A DNA stretch of 64,000 nucleotides from NCBI GenBank assembly GCA_037179385.1, contig CM074195.1, positions 28,290,222 to 28,354,221 of the forward strand, given 5' to 3'. This DNA is from Holothuria scabra. Taxonomy: Eukaryota; Echinodermata; Holothuroidea; Aspidochirotida; Holothuriidae. A program made the position numbers and the translations under genes. Below, piece after piece: positions 22,701 to 33,730 of the stretch. The notes beneath the pieces were generated by a model, which had not been told where the DNA came from, did no database searches, and saw only the letters and a program-made list of their open reading frames with translations. Position 1 is the first letter of the stretch. Each line of letters starts with the position of its first letter.

Positions 22701-23756
22701 ATGTTAATTTGTGGTACCATCAGGCATGTTGGATCTAAAATCTATGATGCGCTCTACGAATCATGTTGTCATTCTTGTAAAATAGGTAACGTTTTCGTTC
22801 ATTTAATGTCAGCAGAGTTGACAGCGTGTAGCAATGGTTCTCGATTAGTGTTCTGTGTAAGGGTGATTGTATAAATTTCATCCAAACATGTCCTCCTTGT
22901 GCAAGTAGGCTAGTCTTGTATATTTTGACGGTTGGACACTTGGTTTCCGTGTTGAAAATTTACATGTACTCTTATGAAAGTTGTGCGTAAAAGTCCCATC
23001 AGAGCCCTACTGGGTGCTTTATATTTTGACCTCTGCAACTTGCATTAAGCGTCTTTGATTTTTTTCTGCTCAGTGCACAAATTATACTAAATACACTACA
23101 GAATCTTGTTGTAGCATCATGAAAGCTGCCTTTACAGTGTTAGAGATTGGATTTACTTTTTAACTTATGTGTTACTCCTATGAGCAGAGTCACAGCAAAG
23201 TTTCTGAAATTACGAAAAGAACATGTATTGATTCTGTATCTATACATCATACATGGTACATTCTCTAAGTATTGAATTATGGTAGCTAACAGTGAATTGT
23301 ACATATGTATTCTTCGGTTTACTGTATGTGATTCTAATGCTCAAGGAACATTTACACTGTAAAATTAACTACTCCGTTCTCAAATTATTACCTGTGTAAG
23401 GTATGATTCTGATTTATGTAATTTTTGCGAGATTATTGTACTTTTTTATTGTTGAACACAGACAACGAAATACACGGAGAAAAAAAGGAATAGGCAAGAG
23501 TCAATGAACTATATAGGTGAAGGGTTCCCTTGGGAGGTCAGCTACAATGTGAGTTAAAATAAGTATGTCGTAATATCTGAATATTTATCAGGTAGTTTTG
23601 CAAGCGTGCTAAGACAAAGAATTTGCTTGTTGAGCACAAAGGAATGAAAAGATAGGAGATCGGAAGAGAAAAAAATAATTTTGCTAGTGTGGCACAAGGT
23701 CTGACAAAAAGAAAGAATTTAGCCAGAGAGGCATAAGGTAAAAAAGGAGTAATCTA
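19760..23756. other. Gene-poor stretch, nothing recognised
   Basis: About 4 kb without a supported coding frame, RNA gene or clear mobile element. A run of G lies at 22517-22530. The 104-codon frame across it (22424-22738) has no recognisable domain and I do not call it. Confidence 0.5.
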
Positions 23757-24006
23757 CACTCTAATAAATGTTGTGTAGAATTTACACAACACTGTGTGAA
23801 TAGCCCACCAATCAACAAATTTGTAGAGAGTACACATCGTTGTGTAAAAAATTTACACAACATGTGTAGATTTTACACAACACTCTGTGAATTCTACACA
23901 TGTTGTGTAAATTTTTTACACAACGATGTGTACTTTCTACACATTTGTTGATTGGTGGACTATTCACACAATGTTGTGTAAATTCTACACAACATTTTTT
24001 AGAGTG
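23757..24006. mobile_element. 250-bp near-perfect palindromic MITE flanked by TA
   Basis: The whole element folds on itself. The left arm has CACTCTAATAAATGTTGTGT, CCACCAATCAACAAAT and TACACATCGTTGTGTAAAAA. The right arm is the inverse with a handful of changes. Ends are CACTCTAA and TTAGAGTG with TA on both sides (23755-23756, 24007-24008). TTTACACAAC and its inverse repeat several times inside. A TA target and short terminal word fit a Tc1/mariner-like non-autonomous element. The near identity of the arms suggests recent origin or arm-to-arm conversion. Confidence 0.85.
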
Positions 24007-24008
24007 TA

Positions 24009-24638
24009 GCCAGCGTGGTGGAAAGTCTGAGTAAAAAAACAAGAAAGTGTTAAACTTACAGTGTTAGAGCATATAGGTGAAATTTTAACAACTGGAAAGT
24101 GTGTTTTATTCCTTAATGAGGAAATTATTTGGAATATAATGATATTCTCAAGGATTGTGTTCATACTTTATTTACATTTGGTGTAAAGGATATTTCTTGT
24201 GATTATGTGTTCTAAGGAATTTGCTTATTAAATAAAACAAACAGAAAGCAAGAAGTTTCTATCTCGTGTCTTCTATTCCTTCTGACTTAAAAACGTTTGT
24301 AGCGAACGGGTATATAATCAGATAACTGGACCTACCGACCAAATTGGTCTCCAAAATCACGATTGTGAAAGCTGGACCAGCCATCTTTTAGGGCAATACC
24401 ATATTAGATGTAGTACATGGACAGTTTACCTTTTCGGATTCTATACTCCTCGGATTCCATAATTAGGCCTACTTGGAATCAAGGGTTCACGCCTACCCTT
24501 CGTTCTCTTCAACATCATTACACTTTTGACATGAATTTTGAAAAAAAACCCCTAAAAGTCATCTTTAATCCATGCTCCCTTAAATTGCAACACTTTTATG
24601 GACTTTCTTTGATTTTTTGAACGATTTTCCTTTTCTAT
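24009..24638. other. Intergenic, nothing recognised
   Basis: No supported feature between the palindromic element and the next hAT-like element. Confidence 0.5.
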
Positions 24639-24646
24639 GTAAACAT

Positions 24647-25008
24647 CAGTGGCAGGTGCAGGATTTCGAAGGTGGGGGGGGGGGGGGGACTATCTGTGAT
24701 TCCCCTACTGGCACGAATTTTGATGACCTTTTTTCTTTTTTGCTTTTCTGCACTTCCGTTGTTGGCGGCCAGCTCACTTCAACATACTTGTGCTATCCGA
24801 ATTTCCGGATTTGGGGTTTTTTTTTTTTGACAACCATTTTTCTGGTGGTTAAGGTTCGGATGCTCAGTGTATTTCTCCAAACTTAACTTCAAACTTTTCA
24901 TCTGCCTCTCGAACCAGTAAATTGCCCGACTGAGTGATTTCCCCCCGACTGACTTCGGAGGTGGAAGGGACTGTGTCCCCACCCCCTCCCCCTTCAAACA
25001 CGCTACTG
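24647..25008. mobile_element. 362-bp hAT-like MITE with 8-bp target duplication
   Basis: The left end is CAGTGGCAGGTG and the right end ACACGCTACTG. GTAAACAT (24639-24646) and GTAAACCT (25009-25016) flank it, an 8-bp duplication with one change. A G-rich run (24675-24688) near the left end and a C-rich run near the right end are typical of this family in the window. The 8-bp duplication and CAG...CTG ends point to hAT. No transposase is encoded. Confidence 0.75.
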
Positions 25009-25016
25009 GTAAACCT

Positions 25017-27358
25017 GATCTTTTACAGAAAACTAACAGTGGAAATACAAGTTTCTTTAGATTCATTTAACCCACTAAAAAAACGGTTGGTTTGTTAAAT
25101 GGAGTTTTCCGTCCCAATTTCTAAACAGCTGGCTTAAGTCGAGCCGATCGCGGCCTTTTTCATAACATTAAGGGAGCTGGAACTTCACACGTGAAAGTTG
25201 AGTAAGAACAGTGATGATCATGATGAAAATATGATCTAAATTAACCAGAGGGAAATCTACTATTTTGTGAGTGCACGTTTGGCGTGTACTATCATTGCCC
25301 TAATGAGGATGTGAGGTCCAATGGTTGTTAGGCCATTAGCAAAACACTTCCCCGGTCCGGGTAAATTGCGGACCAATGTGTGACTTTGAATATATATTGG
25401 CCGTCTGGCCTGTTTAAATTTCAAGTTAGAATGATCTGAAATCCAAATAGTACAGTCAGAGTTAATTGATTGTACCGATATGTAAGCAATGCTGGTTGCT
25501 ATTTTACATCACTTCAGGTAGCCCACATGGTGAAACACACAGTGAATTAGGTCAGCTATAGGTAAACTGCACTTACACAAATAATATTGAGCCCACTTTA
25601 TTTGACGAGTGACGATTAGTGAAGCGATGTGAATCTGTAATGGATGATCAACAAATATCAGGTCAAAACGGACGAGTTACAATTTTCCGTGTGTTCACTG
25701 TCTCCCTTGGAGCCATTCAAAGGCAGATCAACGAAGCAAACGAAAAGATCTTGATCTGTTTGAGGTCCTTCATCGTGGACAAATTTGTCATATTTGGTAA
25801 TGTGCCTGTCAAACTCCGCAGCTCTCAAACGGAAGGAATTCTTAAAGTACCTTCCGAGTCCTGTCCAGCTGAACGCCGGTTCTCCTTGACTAGCCAAAAG
25901 TGTTTTTCAAGTGGTACGTACCGTTCACTGACGATTTGATCTTCAGTAGAAGCTGCAGAGCACACAGAAAACTTAATAGGTAGCGTTGGTAATGATAAGT
26001 AGGTCCGTTGCAATCACGACAAATTACTTCATCGATGTAAAGCACAATGATGAATCCAATGGGTCTGGAGACAGAAAATTATACAATTTGTGTTACCCCG
26101 AATTATCCAAAGAGTACAATAAAATTCAATGCAACGCCGCCCCTTGGTCCATTTTTAGTGTTTGGATTATATTGTTGCAATAATTTCTTGCAAAAATTAT
26201 TTCATAATTTATGTACATATCTGCAGGTAATCTAAGTCCCCATCTGACTATGAGGGGATATTGAAGGGGAAGGAACAAGTAAGGCTGTGGAAGATGGTTA
26301 AAGGGACAGTAGTCCAAAAATATTTGAGAACGTTCCTTTCTAAATCTTTTCGATCAGAATGAAGTTAAGCATAAGTTGCAAATGTAGCAGTCAAACTCTT
26401 ACAAGAAGGCAGCTAGTGGTAGGTTCCATTTATTCAGCATTATTCCTTTGGCAGCGCGGGCGCTAAGGGTGGCAAGAGGGGGAATCCCCCAGATTTTATC
26501 CTTGCCCCCACTCACTTGACCCCCCGCCCCCCAGGCCAAGTTAGGGCAATTAGGAATTGAGTTAATCCAAAACAGTGATGTACATAGATCTCATGAGACT
26601 TAATTTTTCACCCGGAAGTATACTAGAACCTCAAAGTTTTTTGCCAGGAGCTTTGCCCCCTGGACCCCGTGCCCAGAAACATGCGTTTTGGGCTCGGTTT
26701 TCGCTGCGCCCGAAAAGTTTGGCCTAAACACCGTTTTGACATTCTGGCCCCCAATTGCTCTTTACTGATTTAAAACTGTGACGAAAGAGACATCGTTTGC
26801 TACTCAGGATAAGTCTGAATTCGACGTTTAAACGACTCTTTACATAAGGCCCACCACCCCAGTAACTTCTCCATTGACTTACTCACTAAATTAGCTTCTT
26901 TTCCGAGCCCATGCAGCCTTGTCAAAGTTCACTGCTGATTCAAGATATCCATCAATTGATAGCTGACAATTTTTCCCATCATGAAACTACAAAATATCTA
27001 TGTAATGACCGTTAAGATCCTGAGCTGGAAGGAGTTGAAGTTTTTGTAGGGTACACCCACACCTTGCCTCTCCACCATAATGGAAAAGCTCCGCCATTTG
27101 ACCAGTCTAAACCACCATCAATCTTGCCCAATTTTCAGCACCCACTCTCAATCTGTTTCATATTCATTGGGCTTTACTACCCAACTAGTAGGTTATCCTG
27201 ACAAATTTCGGTCTACAACCAGAGTTAAAAGAACTACTTCTTTGGGGGGTGTGCACTTGACTCTGAAGCACACTACTCTAATAGGGATGGGCGGTCATAA
27301 GCTTATGACTCCCGCCCCAATTTTTTTTAACATTTTCCTCACAATTTCCAATCAGTGA
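25017..27358. other. Gene-poor stretch, nothing recognised
   Basis: There is an open frame on each strand at 25619-25939 (+) and 25658-25897 (-), but neither shows a known domain or a convincing splice context. TTAAAGGGACAGTAGTCC at 26300-26317 resembles one end of the TTAA-type MITEs, but no partner end was found. Confidence 0.45.
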
Positions 27359-27485
27359 AATGCATTCTAAGTGAACCTTAATTTCACTGAGGTGGAATGT
27401 ATTCCACTTCAGTGGAATTGATTTCACTTAAGTGAAATTGAATATCACTCACGCGAAGTGCGTTTCACTTAAATGGAATTGCGAG
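27359..27485. repeat. Cluster of short palindromes on the word TTCACTTAAGTGAA
   Basis: TTTCACTTAAGTGAAA is a perfect 16-bp palindrome, and ATTCCACTTCAGTGGAAT is a near-perfect 18-bp one. Related half-words (AAGTGAACC, TTTCACTTAAATGGAATT, GCGAAGTGCGTTTCACTT) recur about every 20 bp. The block can fold into a long hairpin and is probably the remains of a foldback element like those at 23757 and 33731. Confidence 0.7.
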
Positions 27486-27663
27486 GTAAGTGTTAAAACG
27501 GCTTGCCATACGTTCCTCCTCCGGACGACCTGTAAACAGGGAAATTGATCAGCTAACACTTATCAAAAGGGCAAAATTCCGATTGGTGTGCATTCAAAAA
27601 AGTGATGGCAACTTCAGGGTAAGAATCGATGGGCTGAAGAAACAACGTAGACTCGGAAATTTA

Positions 27664-27853
27664 CAATCCTAGACGAAAATGATGGGACACTTCAGAAAAA
27701 ATCTAACAATAGGTTCATACAGATTCATTAATCTTTCGAAATCCCCTTCTCGTGTTTCAATGTTGCTTGAAAAAAAAAGATATTCAAAATTAAAAGGATT
27801 TCATTATTGAATGGGAGGGCGGGAATAGTCCCGTAGATTTTTGTCCAGAATTG
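27664..27853. mobile_element. TA-flanked mariner-like MITE, copy 1
   Basis: The left end CAATCCTAGACGAAAATGAT with GGGACA, and the inverse right end (TGTCCAGAATTG preceded by GTAGATTTT), match the ends of the element at 31315-31470. TA flanks both ends. The interior of about 150 bp is unrelated to that of the second copy and holds no frame. Confidence 0.65.
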
Positions 27854-27855
27854 TA

Positions 27856-30104
27856 GGATAGTTTTTCAAAATCAAACAAATCATTCACAACAGGCAAGCA
27901 AATGAAACAAGTTGTACGGTGGCGTTGCCTGGTCCCCCCCCCCCCCCCTTGGGAGGTTCATTAAAAACAAGTAATCAAACAAACAGACAAATGTCGTTTT
28001 TAAATTCACAAATTCCAACTTATCAATCAAATTCAGTGCGTCACTGAATAGGAGTGCGTACAGCATTTGCGATGCTATACGACAAGGCTTCTCATTGGGG
28101 CTTCCACTTATAGCGCCAGTGAGTGCGACGTGTTACCGAAATGATGTCTTGAAAGCAACATTTTCGACACGAATACGGCAGCAGGTCGAATTTGCGATTT
28201 TTTATGGATAATTATCTGGGAATTTGGGACTGTCATTAAAAAATTCATTGTTTTCAAGGAAAGATTTTCACTTTTAGCCTATGAATAAAATTTTGCATTC
28301 GATTTGAAAAATATCGATTAACTTTCTCGGCCAATATAACAGGATAGAAGAGTTCTTCAACAAAAGTACTTTATACGTACTTTGCTCTGGTTCACTACAG
28401 CATGCAGGAGAATCTACGGAGTTTCAGTAGGGGGAGGGGCAAGCTATGATCATATTCGCAATCCACATGGCCGTACATTTGACAAATTATGAAGCATATT
28501 AATGAACGCTAAAAAGAATAACAAATTCTTTCCAGTGATTACATGTGACTTCGTGGCTGAATTCGAGCATCCTTTATAAACCGTCTGCTTCGTATATGCC
28601 TGGCTCAGTTAGTCTGTATTATAAAGCAGTGCATGGCCGGGTCATAACAAAAACTTGTAACCCACTGGCATTGTGCTAGGTGATCAGTATAAGCAATGGA
28701 GTGGGAAAAACAAGCCATGAGCCGCAACTTAAAACTAGAACTGCATTTGCTTGCAATTATGCAGAATTGTAGTGCTTGTTAGACATGTCCTTGCAGTTAT
28801 AGTATGCCAATTTTAACTTAAACTTTAGGAGTTGCTCATGGTGGACCAGTTGTCGCCCAGCCCCTGGCTGGACGCAAAGGAAATATAGAAGCACTAGCGT
28901 AGCCAGCGGGGGGGGGGGCAAGGGGGGCAGAGTGCCCCCCCCCCCCACACAGAAATTTTGGGGACGCGATGGGCGATGTTAAAAAAATGAAGGAGAGCAA
29001 AAAAAAGAAAAAGATAAACAGTAAGAGGAGGGAGGGAATCGGGGGTATTTTTTACAGTTTTCGGGGGGAGGGGGCTCTTAGTCGTTACGATAAAGTATGC
29101 AGTCCCTGACGACGACTAGTCTCCCCGATGGTTTACCTGTTTTTTGCTCTCAAGGGACAATTTCCCTAATAAGAACCCCACATTTTCGGCCCGCTACGCG
29201 CGATGTAGGACTCACTCCAGTTTTTTCAATACTTCCATTCCACATATCTAGGGAGTGTAAGTCCTGTCAACCTTACCAAGTAACGGGGAGCCACAGTACA
29301 CAGGTTATATATAGGTCGTAAATTTCATCCCATATCACAAAGCCTAGTTGCTGTTCTCTTGTGTGTGTCATGCGCATTTTTTGGAGAGCGGCAACTATTT
29401 TGGAGGGGTGGCCAATTTCACTAGGAGGGCGTGACGCCCCTCTTAAACCCCCTGTGGAGAACACTGGAATCTAGTATAAAAAGAACAAAATATAGCACCA
29501 TATTGCATCTAAGCTCTTCAAGACAGCAAAAAATTTCAAAAGGGGAGGGGGAGACCCAGGGAGACAGGCCCGTAGCCAGGGGGTTCGCACTTACTCCCGC
29601 CCAGACCTAATTTTTTTTTTTTGTACTTAAATGGAGTTTTGACGTTTTTCAGGACAAAATGTCAATTCCGCCGGTTAGGCCAATGTAAGCCTTTTCATGA
29701 GTAGCTGTTTTGTTTCAGTGCAACACAATACCCTGGGCCCATTGACTCGTACAGTAACCCTCTTACAGCCACATACTAACTCTCGAGGGAATAAGGAAAT
29801 CATTGATACATGACTGAAAATGTCCAAAAATTCCAGCTTAGGTGTTCACCAGATCGCTCAATTTTGATGTAAAATTGCAAAATCTCCTTGGGGTAGGAGG
29901 GGGGGACCACGTCCTCTCCCCGTTCGGTCGCTCGGCTCCTCACTTGGGTGCTTCGCTCCCTCAAGAAAATGCCTCACCCCAGTGGCGGCGATGAAAAATG
30001 GAAAAGTGGGGGCTAAAGGCATGTTCAGCCCCTCAATATTTGACAAGTGCTCCAATTAAGAAGCGGAGAAAAAATTCGAAGTGGGGCTGAACATATTCTT
30101 GATG
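27856..30104. other. Gene-poor stretch with G/C homopolymer ends
   Basis: No coding frame is supported. C runs at 27935-27948 and paired G then C runs at 28909-28946 follow the word GCGTAGCCAG, and CCGTAGCCAGGGGG occurs near 29570. These are the ends of the same repeat class as at 53819, but no full element with target duplications could be delimited here. Confidence 0.5.
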
Positions 30105-30286
30105 AGAACACTAGGGAAGTGCCGTTTCTGGCCATCTGAGGGGTTTGTAAAGCCAAAAATTTCCTGGTACGCTCCGCGCCAATCGATGGTAGAGTTCCGC
30201 TTAGATAGTCCTGTCGGTGAAGATTGGGGACGATGAGTCGACTTTGCCCCCCCCCCCCCTACAAGAAAATCCTGGCTACGCCCCTG
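30105..30286. repeat. Dispersed repeat with GCTCCGCGCCAA block and TGGCTACGCCCCTG end
   Basis: Reads GGGAAGTGCCGTTTCTGGCC, CATCTGAGGGGTTT, TACGCTCCGCGCCAATCGAT, TCCGCTTAGATAGTC, a C run and TCCTGGCTACGCCCCTG. The same succession is found at 52370-52560 and 55168-55373, where it forms the right end of a hAT-like element. This is a 5'-truncated copy. Confidence 0.75.
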
Positions 30287-30289
30287 TAT

Positions 30290-30880
30290 AGAAGAATGCC
30301 CAATGTTGTAAATCCGCATCTTCTATGTTACTACTAGAATTCGAATAGTCAGTCACTATCTTTATTTTGAAGCATATTTGCCAACACTAAAGCAAGCGCT
30401 TAGTAGCCTCCTAAGTCATACGATACTCTCTGTCTCGTTGGTTTACTCCTGCCTAAACTGATTTTTTTTTTTTTTCAGTTTTCTCCTGCTCTTTCAAGGC
30501 TGAATACTTGTTGATGCTATATATTGCAATATGTCACATGTTGTCAAAGTTCCGGCCAGACTACTGTAAAAATAGCTTCTGCTTTTACCACTGAAATAAA
30601 GCATGAGAGAACTACAGCACAACTCGTTTAATCCAATACAATGAAGCCAGTTCGCTCGGTACAGGGTTGGCAATTCCCTACCCCGTAGTAGTTCAATGAT
30701 AATACTGCACAATGACGCCTTGATACTGTTTAACGATAGTGGACGCAATGGCGCCGTGTTGCGTATCAATTTGGCAGCAGAGATTGATTCTCCAGGCTTA
30801 TCACCTCTGTGGGAAAACCACATTTCATGGCGTTTTCTGGAAATTTATCCGCAGGGCCCTTTTATCAAGTTAACTCTTTA
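30290..30880. other. Intergenic, nothing recognised
   Basis: Contains a T run at 30462-30475. No feature is supported. Confidence 0.45.
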
Positions 30881-30884
30881 CGTT

Positions 30885-31095
30885 CTTGTAGGGAGGACTT
30901 TAGAAAAAGTAAAAAGGTCGTTCCACGAAACCAAAACTTTCCCTGCTTCCCGGTGACCAATGAAACCGTTTTCTAAAGTCCTCCCGACCCTCTGGCAAAG
31001 GGACGTTCGGCGAAACCAAAACTTCAATTGCTTCCCGAAGAAGTTATTACGTCCACTGAAGGACACTACGTGACCAACCTCACGGCCGACCATGG
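30885..31095. repeat. Dispersed repeat, copy 1 (copy 2 at 42588-42712)
   Basis: Shares GACCCTCTGGCAAAGGGACG-type words, CGGCGAAACCAAAACTT, CTTCCCGAAGAAG, TTATTACGTCCACTGAA / TATGACGTCCACAAAA and GACCAACCTCA with the later copy. Within this copy, GGAGGACTTTAGAAAA and its inverse TTTTCTAAAGTCCTCC form an inverted pair about 75 bp apart. Confidence 0.7.
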
Positions 31096-31314
31096 TCTAC
31101 CTTGAAATGACGGAACAGGAGCAGTGGATCATCGAATCCGGGAGCTCTAAGACAACAACGTAGTCATGGGGCAATGTGGACAGCCGTACCAACCCACCAC
31201 CAAATATATGGGGAAAGGAAAAGAAGAAAAATGAAAACAAGAGCAACGGAGGGGAAGAGAGGTGGGGAAGAAGTAGCACCCCTTGTCATCAAATATAGCA
31301 CCATTTTGTGTATA

Positions 31315-31470
31315 CAATCCTCGACAAAAATGATGGGACAAAACAAGTAAAACAAGCAATGAACGGATCACCCATTCAATGTTGCGACAGCCCTAGGCGT
31401 CCTGAAGCTTCAACATTAATATGGAAAGATGAGAGAGGGGTTTGTCCTGTCATATTTTTGTCGAGGATTG
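31315..31470. mobile_element. 156-bp TA-flanked mariner-like MITE, copy 2
   Basis: CAATCCTCGACAAAAATGAT and GGGACA at the left face the inverse TGTCCTGTCATATTTTTGTC and GAGGATTG at the right. TA flanks both ends (31313-31314, 31471-31472). The short size and lack of a frame make it non-autonomous. The family is shared with 27664-27853. Confidence 0.85.
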
Positions 31471-31641
31471 TAGCTTACCCTCCATAAGTTACTGTTTTCC
31501 AAAGGCAAAAAGGGGAGAGGGCATCCGTTAGATCCCTCCCTAGGGAAAAAGTAAATAGAAACAGGCACGTTGTAACAAATAGACAACTCAACTGCCGGAC
31601 AAAAACACAAACGCTAACCATTAACCATCCACACACAAAAC

Positions 31642-32019
31642 ATGGAACAAAAAGGTTTGTCACAAACGGAAAAGACGCTCCAACCCCACCCCAAAACTCA
31701 AACATCCCGCCAGCTCACCCACAACCGCCTTCAACATCAACCCCACACCAACCCCCAAGACAACAAAAACCAAGAACACCCCACACCACGCTTGGAGGCC
31801 ACCCCACACCCGGAGGCAGCACCGCCAACAAAGGCAGCACCGCCAACAAAGGCAACACTGCTCATCAAGTCACCACCACGCCCGAAGGCAACAACACGCC
31901 CGAAGGCAACAACACGCCCGAAGGCAACAACACTTAAAAGCACAGGGCACCCTATGTCTGTGTTCAATCATCAATACCGCCCAAGATGCAATCCTGGACT
32001 CACTTCTTTGCTGTTATAG
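31642..32019 (+). CDS. Doubtful Pro/Thr/Lys-rich open frame (125 codons)
   Basis: An ATG-started frame of 125 codons. The first 45 residues are rich in Gln, His, Asn and Pro. Residues about 52-98 are tandem repeats, first PEAAPPTKAAPPTKA then RPKATTRPKATTRPKATT, followed by a 27-residue tail. There is no signal peptide, membrane segment or known domain. The repeats come from 18-bp tandem DNA repeats, and any frame with no stop in the unit would stay open, so the frame may be fortuitous. A mucin-like or structural exon is the alternative reading. No start context or splice evidence decides. Confidence 0.2.
   Translation: MEQKGLSQTEKTLQPHPKTQTSRQLTHNRLQHQPHTNPQDNKNQEHPTPRLEATPHPEAAPPTKAAPPTKATLLIKSPPRPKATTRPKATTRPKATTLKSTGHPMSVFNHQYRPRCNPGLTSLLL
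31795..31938. repeat. Two 18-bp minisatellites
   Basis: Unit one, AGGCAGCACCGCCAACAA, occurs twice, with diverged units on either side. Unit two, CCCGAAGGCAACAACACG, occurs three times in tandem at 31881-31937, the last slightly shortened. The two unit types are themselves related. Confidence 0.9.
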
Positions 32020-32789
32020 CTCTTGCAACTCCTTCATCGAACCATACAGGGACATGACAACGGTATTTAGTCATCCTAACTAAACATGCCGTTCAGAAAA
32101 CTGACTAAAAGAAAAGTTTTGGCGGATTAAGAGGTACAAAGAAGCTCGAAAAGGTTTCCACAATCCTAGATGTGGATTTAAACTATTCTCCTTGCTTACC
32201 CCAAACAAAACGAGAATGTCTTGATTGCAAGAACAAATATCACAGACCCGATAATAAGTCTCTTTCCAATCATTTTAAATATTTGAACTATTTACTAATT
32301 TCAAAGAAGTCGTTGACTCGTGCCAAGTAAATGGACCAGAATTGGCGACTACTTTAGCATCCCTTTTGAACTTATGAACTGGGAGGTGATTTTTAAACAG
32401 ATCGCACATTAGGGGAAGTTTTTGAGTGTTGACCACTTCGTACAAAAAGAACTAAGTCGTGCTCTAAGTAGTAATGTAAATAATTCGCTGTTTGAAGTTG
32501 GGTTTAAAATGCATCTTTACTTGTTAGTCAACAGTGATGGTCTTGTCTCGCTACTGTTAGCTTTCCGTCGCCAGTCGCTTTTCCAAGTTGATGTCTTAAC
32601 AAGTTTAATCTTTGAGTGACGTTTTCTAGAGGGTAACGCTTTTAAGACAACGGAACGCAAAAATGCTACCGTTTGACTTTGTTCAACGTGAGTCTAGCTA
32701 TATAGAGAAGATGGCGTGATTCAAGTTATACACAGATCACTGACTTACATACATGGTCAAAGCATGTAACGTGTACCTCCTATTCCTAG
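32020..32789. other. Intergenic, nothing recognised
   Basis: No coding or repeat feature is supported. Confidence 0.45.
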
Positions 32790-33100
32790 ATTGTCGCCAC
32801 CGACTGGGACAAAAAAGGCGCACCAAGATGGCCACCGTGAAGCTGTAAATCGTCTTTTTTGACGACGACTCTGTTATATTTTAAACAAAAATTCAATTTG
32901 AATGGAAACAATATCATGTTCCTGTAATACGTGAAGAGATTTTGACCTTACCTTGCCATATTTCAAAAATATCTCAAAAATATTTCAACTTCCTTGCAAA
33001 ATCTGGTAATTGACTTGAGCAAGTCCAAACTTTTACACAAAATCATAGCAGACAGCCATCTTGGTGCGCTTTTTTCACACGTACGGCAGCGAAAATCTAC
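32790..33100. mobile_element. About 310-bp MITE with GCGCACCAAGATGGC inverted ends
   Basis: AAAAAAGGCGCACCAAGATG and GC at 32811-32832 face the inverse GCCATCTTGGTGCGCTTTTT at about 33056-33075. Weaker pairing extends outward (TCGCCACCGACTGGGAC against TCGCTGCCGTACGTGTG). Exact ends and target duplication are not clear. There is no frame inside. Confidence 0.7.
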
Positions 33101-33243
33101 CGGGCAGTGGTAACATCTGTCCTTGTTTATGAAGTCCGTGACCCAGATACATAGCTAGGATCATCCGATCCCTTTTTCAGTAAGGAGATACATGGTTGAA
33201 TCATTGCCTGATTTATAATAAGCTTGATTCGTTGGGATATTAA

Positions 33244-33494
33244 CCCTTTACCGTTGTTTGGGTCCTTTTGGACCCATGCGGAGAGCTCGGTTGTCACCCA
33301 CCTTTACTGTTTCACGCGGAGCTCGAAACTGCGAGTAGCTACCCGAAAATTCGGCCACAACAACGAGAGAGACAATAGTTTAAGGTCACGGGGTCAATGG
33401 CCTACGGAAGCCGATGCGGGGCGGTCTACGTCCGCTTTTCCGCCCACTCCGGAGGCGCGCAAATATGCCCCGATCGGAGCACAACGGTAAAGGG
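33244..33494. mobile_element. 251-bp piggyBac-like MITE with TTAA duplication
   Basis: TTAA (33240-33243) then CCCTTTACCGTTGT at the left. ACAACGGTAAAGGG then TTAA (33495-33498) at the right. The 14-bp ends are perfect inverses, begin with CCC and sit on a TTAA duplication, all typical of piggyBac. The interior is GC-rich compared with its surroundings (GCGGGGCGGTCTACGTCCGC), suggesting a separate origin. Confidence 0.85.
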
Positions 33495-33730
33495 TTAAGG
33501 ATAAAGAGAAGATTAATATAAGGGAAGCTCGGTTCTAATGGTCCCCGGTCCGTACCAAACCTGCTGTAAAAATATAATGTGTTGCAGTTGTGGGTGAAAC
33601 TCTGCATACGCAATTAGACGTAAGGGAAACAATCCAGTACTTCAAAACTGGAAAGAATGCCATGAACAACGCTTGATTAAACCAGAAGGTTACATACCTT
33701 CACTGACACACCAAAAGAATGAATTTGATC

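Noticed and set aside
22424..22738. 104-codon frame with a hydrophobic C-terminus
   Set aside because: It runs across a 14-base G homopolymer whose length is unreliable, and no domain or context supports it.
23757..24006. Regularly spaced TTTACACAAC words considered as a CRISPR-like array
   Set aside because: The words alternate orientation within one palindrome, have no unique spacers of constant length, and the setting is eukaryotic.
25619..25939. 106-codon plus-strand frame with a 79-codon opposite frame
   Set aside because: No known domain, no convincing splice sites and no repeat of the sequence elsewhere in the window. It could be an exon, but nothing supports it.
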